7,316 nt of DNA, taken from contig WRCJ01000075.1 in assembly GCA_009784085.1 (NCBI GenBank), forward strand, positions 1 through 7,316, read 5' to 3'. Shown here piece by piece: positions 1 through 6,240 of the stretch (the stretch's first letter is position 1; each line of letters opens with the position of its first letter). The position numbers and the translations under genes were made by a program. The notes below the pieces were generated by a model, which saw only the letters and a program-made list of their open reading frames with translations, had not been told where the DNA came from and made no database searches. The DNA is from Oscillospiraceae bacterium (GTDB lineage: Bacteria > Bacillota > Clostridia > Oscillospirales > UBA929).

Positions 1-368
1 GAGATGACCATCATCAGGATGGACTCCAGGAGGGGGGACATGGATTGGGAGATTTCCCCGGTATACTTGGCGTCGGAGGGGAGGATCCTCTCGATCAGGT
101 CGGGGTCGCCCACGAACCCGACCGCGAACTTGGGCTTTTCGGGGTCTTTGGGCGTGACCACGTAGCAACTTTCGGAGCGGTACACCTCTTTGATCGCATT
201 CTCACCCAGCAACGACAGGAATTCTGTGTAGGACTTTTCCTCCAGCTGGTTCGACGAGAGCATGGAGGGCAGGATTTGAATGAGAAAGAACACCGCCGCC
301 AGGGCAAGCAAGGGTACCATATACGATTTGCGCGGGCCTTTTTTCTGCTCGTTGTTGGATTCGTTCAT
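1..368 (-). CDS. ftsH: FtsH-like membrane AAA+ zinc metalloprotease, N-terminal part only
   Basis: The first 122 codons are visible; the gene continues past the left edge. After a polar, basic start (MNESNNEQKKGPRKSY) comes one membrane segment at about residues 17-33 (MVPLLALAAVFFLIQIL). An outside domain follows, containing KSYTEFLSLLGENAIKEV, the usual form of the FtsH extracellular domain. A second hydrophobic stretch begins at the edge (about residue 115 on, LESILMMVI), where the family's second membrane helix is expected. The AAA+ and HExxH protease parts lie outside the window, so the family call rests on the N-terminal architecture and the SYTEFL-type motif. FtsH degrades membrane and misfolded proteins at the cytoplasmic face. 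The ATG at 366-368 is preceded by AAAGGA (375-380) at 6-nt spacing. It lies 71 nt after the rpoD stop with no terminator between, so it may belong to the same transcript. It could be another FtsH-like paralogue. Confidence 0.7.
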   Translation of the reverse strand, partial: MNESNNEQKKGPRKSYMVPLLALAAVFFLIQILPSMLSSNQLEEKSYTEFLSLLGENAIKEVYRSESCYVVTPKDPEKPKFAVGFVGDPDLIERILPSDAKYTGEISQSMSPLLESILMMVI

Positions 369-386
369 CGCGTATCCTTTCTTATA

Positions 387-433
387 TCAGTGTTCACATC
401 ATTGTCTGCATCAGTGCTTACAGATTGTTTGCA
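387..433. repeat. Degenerate tandem repeat, 23-24 bp unit, two copies
   Basis: Copy 1 is 387-410 and copy 2 is 411-433. Both begin TCAGTG and end TTGTYTGCA, with small indels between them. A third partial resemblance (TAGTTTACATCAG) runs on into the end of rpoD. The array fills most of the gap between the rpoD stop (440-442) and the ftsH ribosome site. The similarity is imperfect, so this is the weakest of the repeat calls. Confidence 0.45.
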
Positions 434-439
434 GATAGT

Positions 440-1657
440 TTACATCAGGAAGTCCCTCAGTTTTTTCGATCGGCTGGGGTGCCGCAGCTTTCGCAATGCC
501 TTGGCCTCGATTTGGCGGATGCGCTCCCGGGTCACATTGAATTCCCGCCCCACTTCCTCCAGCGTCCGCGTGCGCCCGTCCTCGATGCCGAAACGCAGGC
601 GCAAGACCTTTTCCTCGCGCTGTGTCAATGTCCCCAGCACATCGATGAGCTGCTCCTTGAGCAACGTGAAAGAGGCGACCTCGGCCGGCTCGGAGGCATC
701 CTCATCGGGGATGAAGTCGCCCAAGTGGCTGTCCTCCTCTTCGCCGATCGGCGTCTCCAGGGAAACCGGCTCCTGCGCGATCTTCATGATCTCGCGCACC
801 TTGTCCACCGGCATGTTCATCTCCAAGGCGATTTCCTCGGGGGTCGGATCGTGGGCCAGCTCTTGCAACAGCTGGCGGGACACCCGGATGACCTTGTTGA
901 TGGTTTCCACCATGTGTACCGGGATGCGGATGGTGCGCGCCTGATCGGCGATGGCGCGGGTAATCGCCTGCCGTATCCACCAGGTGGCGTAGGTGGAAAA
1001 CTTGTAGCCTTTGGTGTGGTCGAATTTTTCCACCGCTTTGATGAGCCCTAAGTTCCCCTCCTGGATGAGATCGAGGAAGAGCATACCGCGCCCCACATAG
1101 CGTTTGGCGATGCTCACCACCAGGCGCAGGTTGGCCTCCGCCAGCCGTTTCCGGGCGTTTTGCCCGACGCGCTCGTCTTCGCGCAGGGCCTTGATCTCCT
1201 CGATGCCTTCCGGGGAGGTCAACAGTTGCTGGTCCATGGCAATTTGGCGCAAACGGCGGGAGGCCTCCTCGCCCTTGCTCATCTGCCCGGCCAGTCCAAT
1301 CTCTTCGTCGGAGGACAGCAGGGCCACCTTGCCGATTTCCTTGAGATACATCCGCACCGGGTCGTCCACGTTGAAACCCTCGGCCAAAGCCTCCGGGTCG
1401 GCCAGCTCCTCCGGCGGGATCTCCTCGAGATCATCCTCCCCGATGACCGTGTCGTCGGGGGGCGGCTCAATATCTTCCTCCACGACCAGCTCGATGCCCG
1501 CGCTCTCCAGCGTGTCATAGAGTTTGTCGATTTGATCGGAGTCGAAATCCAGTTCCTCGAGGGCGTCCATCAACTCTTTGTCGGTCAGTTTGCCGTTCTT
1601 CTTCCCTTGCTCGATTAAGACCTTGATCACGGCCTTCTTCTCTTCAATCGTTGCCAT
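440..1657 (-). CDS. rpoD: Housekeeping RNA polymerase sigma factor (sigma-A / sigma-70 RpoD)
   Basis: A complete 405-residue primary sigma factor, which directs RNA polymerase to -35/-10 promoters. Region 1.1 is about residues 1-60, followed by an acidic linker (about 60-97). Region 1.2 is about 98-130 (DDPVRMYLKEIG). Region 2 is about 170-250 and includes ANLRLVVSIAKRYVGRG, the core-binding segment, and the aromatic -10 melting segment YKFSTYATWWIRQAITRAI. Region 3 is about 250-330, and region 4 is about 335-405 with the -35 helix-turn-helix (TLEEVGREFNVTRERIRQIE). The presence of region 1.1 and an intact HPSRSKKLRDFL end mark it as the essential sigma rather than an alternative one. Residues about 133-165 form an insertion not usual in Firmicutes sigma-A (see findings). 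The ATG at 1655-1657 follows AGAGGTGG (1661-1668). It lies 59 nt downstream of dnaG, as in the common dnaG-rpoD operon. Confidence 0.97.
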   Translation of the reverse strand: MATIEEKKAVIKVLIEQGKKNGKLTDKELMDALEELDFDSDQIDKLYDTLESAGIELVVEEDIEPPPDDTVIGEDDLEEIPPEELADPEALAEGFNVDDPVRMYLKEIGKVALLSSDEEIGLAGQMSKGEEASRRLRQIAMDQQLLTSPEGIEEIKALREDERVGQNARKRLAEANLRLVVSIAKRYVGRGMLFLDLIQEGNLGLIKAVEKFDHTKGYKFSTYATWWIRQAITRAIADQARTIRIPVHMVETINKVIRVSRQLLQELAHDPTPEEIALEMNMPVDKVREIMKIAQEPVSLETPIGEEEDSHLGDFIPDEDASEPAEVASFTLLKEQLIDVLGTLTQREEKVLRLRFGIEDGRTRTLEEVGREFNVTRERIRQIEAKALRKLRHPSRSKKLRDFLM

Positions 1658-1672
1658 AATCCACCTCTCTTA

Positions 1673-1737
1673 CCACGTTATCGTTCCACGTTATCGCTCC
1701 ACGTTATCGTTGCTCGTTATCGTTGCTCGTTATCGTT
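1673..1737. repeat. 13-bp tandem repeat, five copies, across the dnaG stop
   Basis: Five consecutive 13-bp units lie at 1673, 1686, 1699, 1712 and 1725. On the plus strand each reads CCACGTTATCGTT or GCTCGTTATCGTT, with one C/T difference in unit 2. The first three share CCA at the left end and the last two share GCT. On the coding (minus) strand the array encodes the last residues of DnaG, supplies its TAA stop (1717-1719, in the second unit read), and fills most of the spacer to rpoD. Because 13 is not a multiple of 3, successive copies are read in different frames. Confidence 0.93.
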
Positions 1738-3456
1738 CCTCTTCCTCTTCCTAAGGGACATCAGCGCGTCGTCGCTCGCCTGCCCGAAACGGCGTTGCCG
1801 GCTCATCTCCTGTACGGCGGCGGCGCAGTCGCGCAGGGCGCGCGCGCTCTCGGCGTACGAGATCGGTTTTTGCATGATCCGCGCGAGATGGGATAATTCT
1901 TCCGGGGCGAACGCCTCCTGCGCGGAGAAGGCCTTGCCCGGGTCGTCGGGATGCGCGGCGGCCCATGCGAACAGGCGGCCCAACAGGGACGAGGAGAAAT
2001 CCTCCGGCGCGAGGAGGCCGAACGCTTCCCCGATCTGGGAAGGATCCAAAAACATCACCCGGATGACGCCTTCCTCCGCGCTGGCCGACCGCGTATCTTC
2101 GTAGCGCAACGCCCTGTCGATGGGTTGGAGGGCCTGCGCGGGCGCGGTGGCGCGTCGGGAGGCATCCCGGGATTTTTGCCTGCCCAGGCGTTGCCGGGCG
2201 CGCGCGACATCGGCCTTGAGGGCCTCCGCCGGGATATCGCACAGCGCGGCGGCTTGCTTGAGGTAGATGGCCCGTTCGGCCTCGGAATCCAGCCGGGCAA
2301 GCAACTCGGCGGCCTCCCGGCAGAATTGCAACCGCCCCTCGTCGTTCGTGAGATCAAAGCGTTCCGCCAGCGCGCTCAGGAGGAACTCCGCCCGTGGCGG
2401 CGATCCGGATAGCTGCGCGGCAAAGGCTTCGCGCCCGTGCCGGCGGATGTATTCATCCGGATCCTTCGCGCCTGCCAGCCGCAGTACCCTGACCGGTATG
2501 CCGGACTGCTCTAAAATGCCGATGGCGCGGTGGGCGGCGTTTTGCCCCGCCGCATCCATATCGTAGGCGATAACCACCTCTTTGGCGTACTTTGTCATCA
2601 GGAGGGCCTGCGATGCCGTCAGGGCAGTCCCCAGGGAAGCCACCGCCCCGGCAAAGCCGGCCTGGTGCAGAGATACGACGTCCATGTACCCTTCGGTCAA
2701 GATGAATTGGCCGCCGGCATTCTTGGCGAAAGGCATGGCAAACAGATGGCGGCTCTTGGAAAAGACCGGCGTGTCAGGGCTGTTGAGGTATTTGGGCGTC
2801 GCCTCGCCCAGCGTTCGGCCGCCGAAGGCGATGACGCGTTTGCGCATGTCGATGATGGGGAAGATCAGCCTGCCGCGAAAACGATCGTAGGCGCCGCCGT
2901 CGCGGCGGCCGGGGACGGCCAACCCGGCGGCGCAGACGTCGGATTGCGTGAACCCTTGGGCGCGCATGGCTTCCAGCAACCCGTGCCAGCTATCCGGCGC
3001 CCACCCCAGCCCGAAACGGACGACTGTCCGGGGCGCAAGGAGGCGCCCTTGGATATATTCCCGCGCCTGCGCCCCGGCAGGGCTTGAGAGCTGGCTGTGG
3101 AACCAGTGCGCGGCGAGGCGGTTGAGGCGGTATATCGTGTCCCGCTCCTCCCCCCGACCCCCCTCCTCGGGGACAGCCAGGCCGGCGCGATCCGCCAGTG
3201 CCAATACGGCATCGGCAAAGGTGAGGTTTTCGCTACGTTGTACGAATTGAATCACGCCGCCCCCGGCAGCGCAGCCAAAACAGTGAAATATCTGCCTGTC
3301 GGGCAGCACGTGGAAGGAAGGCGTCTTTTCGCCGTGAAACGGGCACAGCCCCCAATAGCCGTCGCCCCGCTTTTTCAACTCTACCTGCCGGGAAACCACG
3401 TCCACGATGTCGGTGCGTGCCGTGAGTTCCTCTAAAAACGAATCCGGAAAGGCCAT
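1717..3456 (-). CDS. dnaG: DNA primase DnaG
   Basis: The primase makes RNA primers at the replication fork together with the DnaB-type helicase. From the chosen start it is 579 residues, close to the usual length. The N-terminal zinc-binding domain has C38, H41, C59 and C62 (CPFH...CFGC). The core contains YDRFRGRLIFPI (about 190-201). The TOPRIM centre has E255 in TEGYMD, D299 and D301 in YDMDAAG, and KDPDEY (331-336). A variable linker (about 425-450) leads to the C-terminal helicase-binding domain. The start at 3454-3456 gives MAFPDSF and has GAGAGGA (3464-3470) 7 nt upstream. A start six codons earlier (3474) is possible but has no ribosome site. The gene begins 2 nt after the dgt-like stop, so its ribosome site lies inside that gene and translation is probably coupled. 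The C-terminal tail NDNEQR is encoded by the 13-bp tandem repeat and is probably not functional sequence. Confidence 0.97.
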   Translation of the reverse strand: MAFPDSFLEELTARTDIVDVVSRQVELKKRGDGYWGLCPFHGEKTPSFHVLPDRQIFHCFGCAAGGGVIQFVQRSENLTFADAVLALADRAGLAVPEEGGRGEERDTIYRLNRLAAHWFHSQLSSPAGAQAREYIQGRLLAPRTVVRFGLGWAPDSWHGLLEAMRAQGFTQSDVCAAGLAVPGRRDGGAYDRFRGRLIFPIIDMRKRVIAFGGRTLGEATPKYLNSPDTPVFSKSRHLFAMPFAKNAGGQFILTEGYMDVVSLHQAGFAGAVASLGTALTASQALLMTKYAKEVVIAYDMDAAGQNAAHRAIGILEQSGIPVRVLRLAGAKDPDEYIRRHGREAFAAQLSGSPPRAEFLLSALAERFDLTNDEGRLQFCREAAELLARLDSEAERAIYLKQAAALCDIPAEALKADVARARQRLGRQKSRDASRRATAPAQALQPIDRALRYEDTRSASAEEGVIRVMFLDPSQIGEAFGLLAPEDFSSSLLGRLFAWAAAHPDDPGKAFSAQEAFAPEELSHLARIMQKPISYAESARALRDCAAAVQEMSRQRRFGQASDDALMSLRKRKRNDNEQR

Positions 3457-3458
3457 GG

Positions 3459-4463
3459 TCAGGTCCTCTCCCATCCCCGTGGGACGAATATCTCCTCAAA
3501 TCGGTTCACGGCGTACCGGTCTGTCATGCCCGCGATATAGTCGCACACCGCGCGTTCCGCGCCCTCGGACTCCCAGATCGGCCGGGTGTCGGGGGGGAGT
3601 TTGTCCGGGTGGGACAGATAGTATACAAACAATTTTTGCAGGATATCGACGGCTTTGGCCTCCTCGCCTTTGACCTCCGGGTTCCGATAGATCCGTGCGA
3701 ACAGGAAGGCCCGCAGCTGCGCCATGACCGATTCCAGCGGCGGCGACAGCGTGATTTCGGGTTTCCCGGCGCTCGAGGCGATAAGATCCTGCACAAAGAC
3801 GTTGATGCGCCCGGAATGCTTGTCGCCCAACACTTCCCGTATCGAAGAAGGGATATCCGCCGTAGCCAGAACGCCGGCGCGCAGCGCGTCGTCGATGTCG
3901 GCGGTGAGGTAGGCGATACGGTCGGCCTTGTGTACCAGTTGCCCTTCCAGCGTGCCGGCGCGTACAGGACCCGAGTGGCAGGCGATACCGTCGCGGGTCT
4001 CGAAGGTGAGGTTCAAGCCCTTGCCGCCTTGCTCCAGCCGATCGACGACGCGCAGGCTCTGCTGGTAATGGGTGAATTTGTCCGGCATCATGGCCGATAG
4101 CGCGCTCTCGCCGGCATGCCCGAAGGGCGTGTGCCCCAAATCATGCCCCAACGCGATGCCCTCGGCCAGATCCTCGTTGAGCGACAGCGCCCTGGCCGCC
4201 GTGCGCGCGATGCGGGACACCTCCAGCGTATGGATCATGCGGGTGCGGTAGTGGTCGCTGCCGGGGTTGAGGAACACCTGTGTCTTGTGCATGAGGCGGC
4301 GGAAGGATTTGGCGTGGACAATCCTGTCGATGTCCCGCTGGAAGCAGGTGCGTGCGGGGCAAGGCTCCTCCGCCCGGATCCGGCCCCGGCTTTGGGCGGC
4401 GTGGGCGGCGTAAGGGGGCAACCGCTCCTGCTCCCATTTTTCCGCGCGCTCCCGTAGCGTCAT
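3459..4463 (-). CDS. dgt: dGTP triphosphohydrolase-like HD-domain dNTPase
   Basis: A 334-residue protein of the shorter bacterial dNTPase type, a family that hydrolyses dNTPs to nucleoside and triphosphate and tunes the dNTP pool. The HD metal site is visible: H78 (RMIHTLEVSRIAR), H107-D108 (GHDLGHTPFGH, with H111 and H116) and D181 (KADRIAYLTADIDDA). The signature FLNPGSDHYRTR (64-75) is also typical. No key residue appears lost. It sits directly upstream of dnaG, as in many Firmicutes, which fits a role tied to replication. The ATG at 4461-4463 has only a weak GGGG about 10 nt upstream. The preceding 126 nt are AT-rich and hold a possible small ORF. Substrate preference (dGTP or all dNTPs) cannot be told from sequence. 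Confidence 0.93.
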   Translation of the reverse strand: MTLRERAEKWEQERLPPYAAHAAQSRGRIRAEEPCPARTCFQRDIDRIVHAKSFRRLMHKTQVFLNPGSDHYRTRMIHTLEVSRIARTAARALSLNEDLAEGIALGHDLGHTPFGHAGESALSAMMPDKFTHYQQSLRVVDRLEQGGKGLNLTFETRDGIACHSGPVRAGTLEGQLVHKADRIAYLTADIDDALRAGVLATADIPSSIREVLGDKHSGRINVFVQDLIASSAGKPEITLSPPLESVMAQLRAFLFARIYRNPEVKGEEAKAVDILQKLFVYYLSHPDKLPPDTRPIWESEGAERAVCDYIAGMTDRYAVNRFEEIFVPRGWERT

Positions 4464-4487
4464 CGCTCGGAAGCCCCACGGCTCACA

Positions 4488-4577
4488 TCATGATACGGAT
4501 AATACCAACAATACCAACACGGATAATACCACATAATGAACACCATATAATGTATATATCCTTCGCAGGATACACAT
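4488..4577 (-). CDS. Possible 29-residue single-span membrane peptide
   Basis: This ORF runs from ATG (4575-4577) to TGA (4488-4490) between yigZ and dgt. An exact AAGGAGG (4581-4587) precedes it, though the gap of 3 nt is shorter than ideal. The start is 12 nt after the yigZ stop, and the stop is 24 nt before dgt. The peptide begins MCILRRIYTLYGVHY and ends VVLSVLVLLVLSVS. Two arginines near the start followed by about 20 hydrophobic residues suggest one membrane helix. It is rich in TTA, GTA and ATA codons, unlike its GC-rich neighbours. The hydrophobic end is encoded by a 24-nt-spaced repeat that reads as VLSV twice. I do not recognise a family. It could be a real small membrane protein, a leader peptide, or a chance ORF in AT-rich spacer DNA. 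Confidence 0.35.
   Translation of the reverse strand: MCILRRIYTLYGVHYVVLSVLVLLVLSVS
4495..4530. repeat. 12-bp direct repeat, 24 nt apart, in AT-rich spacer
   Basis: ACGGATAATACC occurs exactly at 4495-4506 and 4519-4530, with a partial AATACC copy between. The period of 24 nt keeps reading frame. On the minus strand each copy contains TGGTATTAT, which resembles an extended -10 element (TG-N-TATTAT). I found no convincing -35 at the right distance, so I do not call a dgt promoter here. Confidence 0.75.
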
Positions 4578-4589
4578 TTTCCTCCTTGT

Positions 4590-5210
4590 TTACAAAAAGG
4601 TTTCGGATTTAATCCGTATTTGCGCCCGCCCGGAAGTAATTTCGGCGATCCGATTGGCAAGCGCGGGCAACGCCGTTGCGGGAATCGCCAGGTGGCAGGT
4701 GACCTCGGCGGCGAAAACGGCCTCTTCCACCACCCCGCCGGCCTCGGCGATCTCCAGCTGTGCCTGCCTCCATGCGGCATAGGGGAAGGACATCGCCACA
4801 AGCGTCCAAGCGCGCCTCTCCGCGACGCCGGCATCGTCCAGGGCGGCCTTGGCCGCGGCGGCATACGCCCTGGCCAAACCGGGCGCGCCCAACAAGATAC
4901 CGCCGAAATAGCGGGCGACCACACAGCAGGCGTCGAAGATGTTTTCGCGGCGCAGCACCTCCAGCACCGGGAGGCCGCCCGTGCCGCGGGGTTCCCCGTC
5001 GTCCGAATGGCGCGACGCGCCGCCCTGTCGAAGGACATAGGCATAGACATGATGGACAGCACCCCCGTGCTGCGTGCGGATCTCGTGCAAAAAGGCGCGG
5101 GCCGCGGGTTCGTCGGGGACCGGGGCTATTGCCCCGACAAAACGGGATCGCTTGATCACGAGGGTCGATGCGCCCGGCCCACGCGGCGTACGATATGCTT
5201 CGGTTGTCAT
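4590..5210 (-). CDS. yigZ: YigZ/IMPACT family protein
   Basis: A 206-residue protein of the widespread YigZ/YvyE (UPF0029, IMPACT) family. Its domain is related to eukaryotic IMPACT, a regulator of GCN2; the bacterial role is not settled. The family signature is clear: an N-terminal IKRSRFVGAIAPV (19-31) and AVHHVYAYVL (51-60), then SDDGEPRGTGGLPVLEVL (69-86) and VVARYFGGILLGAPGLARAY (97-116). Usual forms have GTAG and VVTRYFGG..LG.GGL, so the core is well kept with small changes. The C-terminal ferredoxin-like part (about 135-206) is present, so the protein is full length. The ATG at 5208-5210 has AGGTGGG as the nearest ribosome-like site, about 12 nt upstream and inside a repeat array. A three-codon ORF (ATG TTA CCA TGA) overlaps the start by one TGA/ATG junction, which may help initiation. 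No clear promoter is seen, so expression may come from read-through past the rpmE terminator. Confidence 0.9.
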   Translation of the reverse strand: MTTEAYRTPRGPGASTLVIKRSRFVGAIAPVPDEPAARAFLHEIRTQHGGAVHHVYAYVLRQGGASRHSDDGEPRGTGGLPVLEVLRRENIFDACCVVARYFGGILLGAPGLARAYAAAAKAALDDAGVAERRAWTLVAMSFPYAAWRQAQLEIAEAGGVVEEAVFAAEVTCHLAIPATALPALANRIAEITSGRAQIRIKSETFL

Positions 5211-5215
5211 GGTAA

Positions 5216-5276
5216 CATATGTCCCACCTATGCCTCACCTATGCCTCGCTTGTGTCTCGCCTGTGCCTCACCTGTG
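5216..5276. repeat. 11-bp tandem repeat, about 5.5 copies, in front of yigZ
   Basis: Units of 11 bp start at 5216, 5227, 5238, 5249, 5260 and 5271 (the last partial). The plus-strand form is CCTRTGCCTCR, with degenerate end copies. On the yigZ-sense strand each unit reads roughly GGTGAGGCATA or GGCGAGGCACA, so the yigZ leader carries several purine-rich, ribosome-site-like blocks in a row. The array ends at the rpmE terminator. Confidence 0.8.
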
Positions 5277-5304
5277 AAAAACCCACGCCCTCCGGCGCGG
5301 GTTT
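5277..5304 (-). terminator. Intrinsic terminator after rpmE
   Basis: On the minus strand an 11-bp stem (AAACCCGCGCC pairing with GGCGTGGGTTT, one G-U pair) closes a 4-nt GGAG loop and is followed by a run of five U (5277-5281). It lies 87 nt downstream of the rpmE stop and 66 nt before the yigZ start. It should end most rpmE transcripts; yigZ would then depend on read-through or on an unrecognised promoter. Confidence 0.88.
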
Positions 5305-5326
5305 CGCGTTTCCCATCTTGCCTGTG

Positions 5327-5350
5327 ACCCATATGACCCATATGACCCTT
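5327..5350. repeat. 9-bp tandem repeat between rpmE and its terminator
   Basis: GACCCATAT is present twice exactly (5327-5335 and 5336-5344), with a third partial copy GACCC next to it. The motif resembles the units of the 11-bp array on the other side of the terminator (CCTGTGACCCA against CCTGTGCCTCA), as if the hairpin had been placed inside one older repeat field. Confidence 0.7.
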
Positions 5351-5391
5351 GTGCGAGTATGCCCCTTAGGTGAATGTGCCCGTAACAGGTG

Positions 5392-5592
5392 CTAATTGAA
5401 TCCGAATTTCCTGTTGAAACGATCCACGCGGCCGCCTGTATCGACCAATTTTTGCTTGCCCGTGAAAAACGGATGGCACTTAGAGCAGATCTCTATGCGG
5501 ATGGCTTGTTTGGTGGAAGCGGTCTCGAAAGTCTCTCCGCAAGCGCACCGCACCGTGGCGGTCGCGTAGGGGGGATGAATGCCCTGTTTCAT
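5392..5592 (-). CDS. rpmE: 50S ribosomal protein L31, zinc-binding (C+) type
   Basis: A 66-residue L31 that starts MKQGIHPPY and carries the family core IEICSKCHPFFTGKQKLVDTGGRVDRFNRKFG. C16, C18, C36 and C39 form the zinc site (CAC...CSKC), so this is the zinc-containing paralogue rather than the C-minus form induced by zinc shortage. It sits at the outside of the 50S subunit and bridges to the 30S subunit. The length is that of the family. The ATG at 5590-5592 has AAAGAGGTG (5603-5611), spaced 10 nt. A strong promoter lies upstream (5642-5670) and a terminator downstream (5277-5304), so it is likely transcribed as a single-gene unit. Confidence 0.98.
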   Translation of the reverse strand: MKQGIHPPYATATVRCACGETFETASTKQAIRIEICSKCHPFFTGKQKLVDTGGRVDRFNRKFGFN

Positions 5593-5641
5593 ACGTTGGT
5601 GACACCTCTTTAATCTTATTCAATATAGTAAGTCAAACGCC

Positions 5642-5670
5642 ATTATAACATAGGCGCCCGTGTTTTGCAA
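5642..5670 (-). promoter_or_regulatory. Sigma-A promoter for rpmE
   Basis: On the minus strand TTGCAA (5665-5670) and a perfect TATAAT (5642-5647) are separated by exactly 17 nt. A TG one base upstream of the -10 makes it an extended -10. Transcription would start near 5635, giving a leader of about 40 nt that contains the rpmE ribosome site. Confidence 0.85.
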
Positions 5671-5715
5671 GAGTTTTTGTGCCACCGTGTGCCGACGAAA
5701 AAAAGCAAAAAAACC

Positions 5716-5749
5716 TTGCTTTTCCCGCCGGAAAAGGGTATGCTATACT
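5716..5749 (+). promoter_or_regulatory. Probable sigma-A promoter for the DUF1292 gene
   Basis: Two overlapping readings are possible. TTGCTT (5716-5721) with TATGCT (5739-5744) has 17-nt spacing. Alternatively an extended -10, TGCTATACT (5741-5749), acts without a good -35. Either gives a start near 5752-5757 and a leader of 20-25 nt before the ATG at 5777. It is divergent from the rpmE promoter, with about 45 nt between the two -35 elements. Confidence 0.65.
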
Positions 5750-5776
5750 TATTCTTTTTACTGGGGGGCTGCGGGC

Positions 5777-6148
5777 ATGAGCGATGAATACGGCGGGGAT
5801 CTGATCACGCTTACCGACGAGGACGGCGAGGAGTACGAACTGGAACACTTGGATACACTTACCTACCGAGGCGTTACCTATATCGCGTTTATTCCGGCGC
5901 ACATTGCCGACGATCAAGTCGAGGTGGAGATCATCATCCTCAAAGCCGACGAGGAGGATGGCGAAGAGGTCCTGACCACATTGGATGACGATGAGGAAAT
6001 GGAAAACATCTACGACTTGTTTATGCAACGGCTGGCTGATGAGGACGACGATGACGACGACGATGACAATGAAGAGGACGAAGACGACGACGAAGAAGAA
6101 GATGATGATGATGATGATGAGGACGACGGGGACGAGGACGACGAGTAG
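5777..6148 (+). CDS. DUF1292 protein with polyacidic C-terminal tail
   Basis: A 123-residue, very acidic cytoplasmic protein of unknown function. Residues 1-86 match the DUF1292 (YrzB-like) pattern of Firmicutes: DLITLTDEDGEEYELEHLDTL, then TYIAFIPA, EVEIIILKADEEDGEEVLTTLDDDEEMENIYDLFMQRL. From residue 88 to the end, 34 of 36 residues are Asp or Glu; only N98 and G118 interrupt. Most family members end shortly after the conserved domain or have a shorter acidic tail. The tail is encoded by GAY/GAR triplet runs, including six GAT in a row, so its length may vary by slippage. ATG 5777 was chosen because the conserved domain begins there and GGGGGG (5763-5768) lies 8 nt upstream. A start at 5660 would add 39 basic, unrelated residues and would begin upstream of the promoter. 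The TAG stop lies inside a 19-bp duplication. Confidence 0.85.
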   Translation: MSDEYGGDLITLTDEDGEEYELEHLDTLTYRGVTYIAFIPAHIADDQVEVEIIILKADEEDGEEVLTTLDDDEEMENIYDLFMQRLADEDDDDDDDDNEEDEDDDEEEDDDDDDEDDGDEDDE

Positions 6149-6179
6149 TTGACGCGGCCTCGAGTAGATGACGCGGCCT
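6142..6179. repeat. 19-bp tandem duplication containing the stop codon of the DUF1292 gene
   Basis: CGAGTAGTTGACGCGGCCT (6142-6160) is followed directly by CGAGTAGATGACGCGGCCT (6161-6179), 18 of 19 identical. The first copy includes the gene's TAG stop (6146-6148). No convincing terminator is seen between here and the next promoter. Confidence 0.92.
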
Positions 6180-6240
6180 AAATGTTTTTGTGCAACACTT
6201 CCAAAAGTCGAGGAATTTTGCGAGAAACTACGCATTTCCC

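Noticed and set aside
45..944. 299-codon plus-strand ORF and others opposite rpoD, dnaG and dgt
   Set aside because: They are shadows of clearly recognised genes on the minus strand in GC-rich DNA, with Ser/Arg-rich translations and no family match.
1673..1737. CRISPR-like array or protein-binding iterons
   Set aside because: The units are 13 bp, contiguous and without spacers, with no cas genes or origin features nearby.
4495..4530. Promoter for dgt from repeated TGGTATTAT
   Set aside because: The -10-like strings are good but no acceptable -35 lies 16-18 nt upstream of either, and the strings belong to a direct repeat.
5694..5723. A/T-rich hairpin (AAAAGCAA / TTGCTTTT) with a T run on the minus strand as a terminator
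   Set aside because: The stem has only two G-C pairs per arm, lies between divergent promoters, and has no transcript to end except antisense. It is more likely a by-product of A/T runs around the -35.
5660..5776. 39-residue Cys/Lys/Arg-rich N-terminal extension of the DUF1292 protein
   Set aside because: It would start upstream of the predicted promoter, has no ribosome site, and precedes a conserved domain that begins at the ATG at 5777.
5633..6235. 200-codon minus-strand ORF rich in Val, Ile and Phe that looks like a membrane protein
   Set aside because: It is the antisense of the GAY/GAR runs of the DUF1292 gene; GTC/ATC/TTC runs read as Val, Ile and Phe. It also runs across the divergent promoter region.
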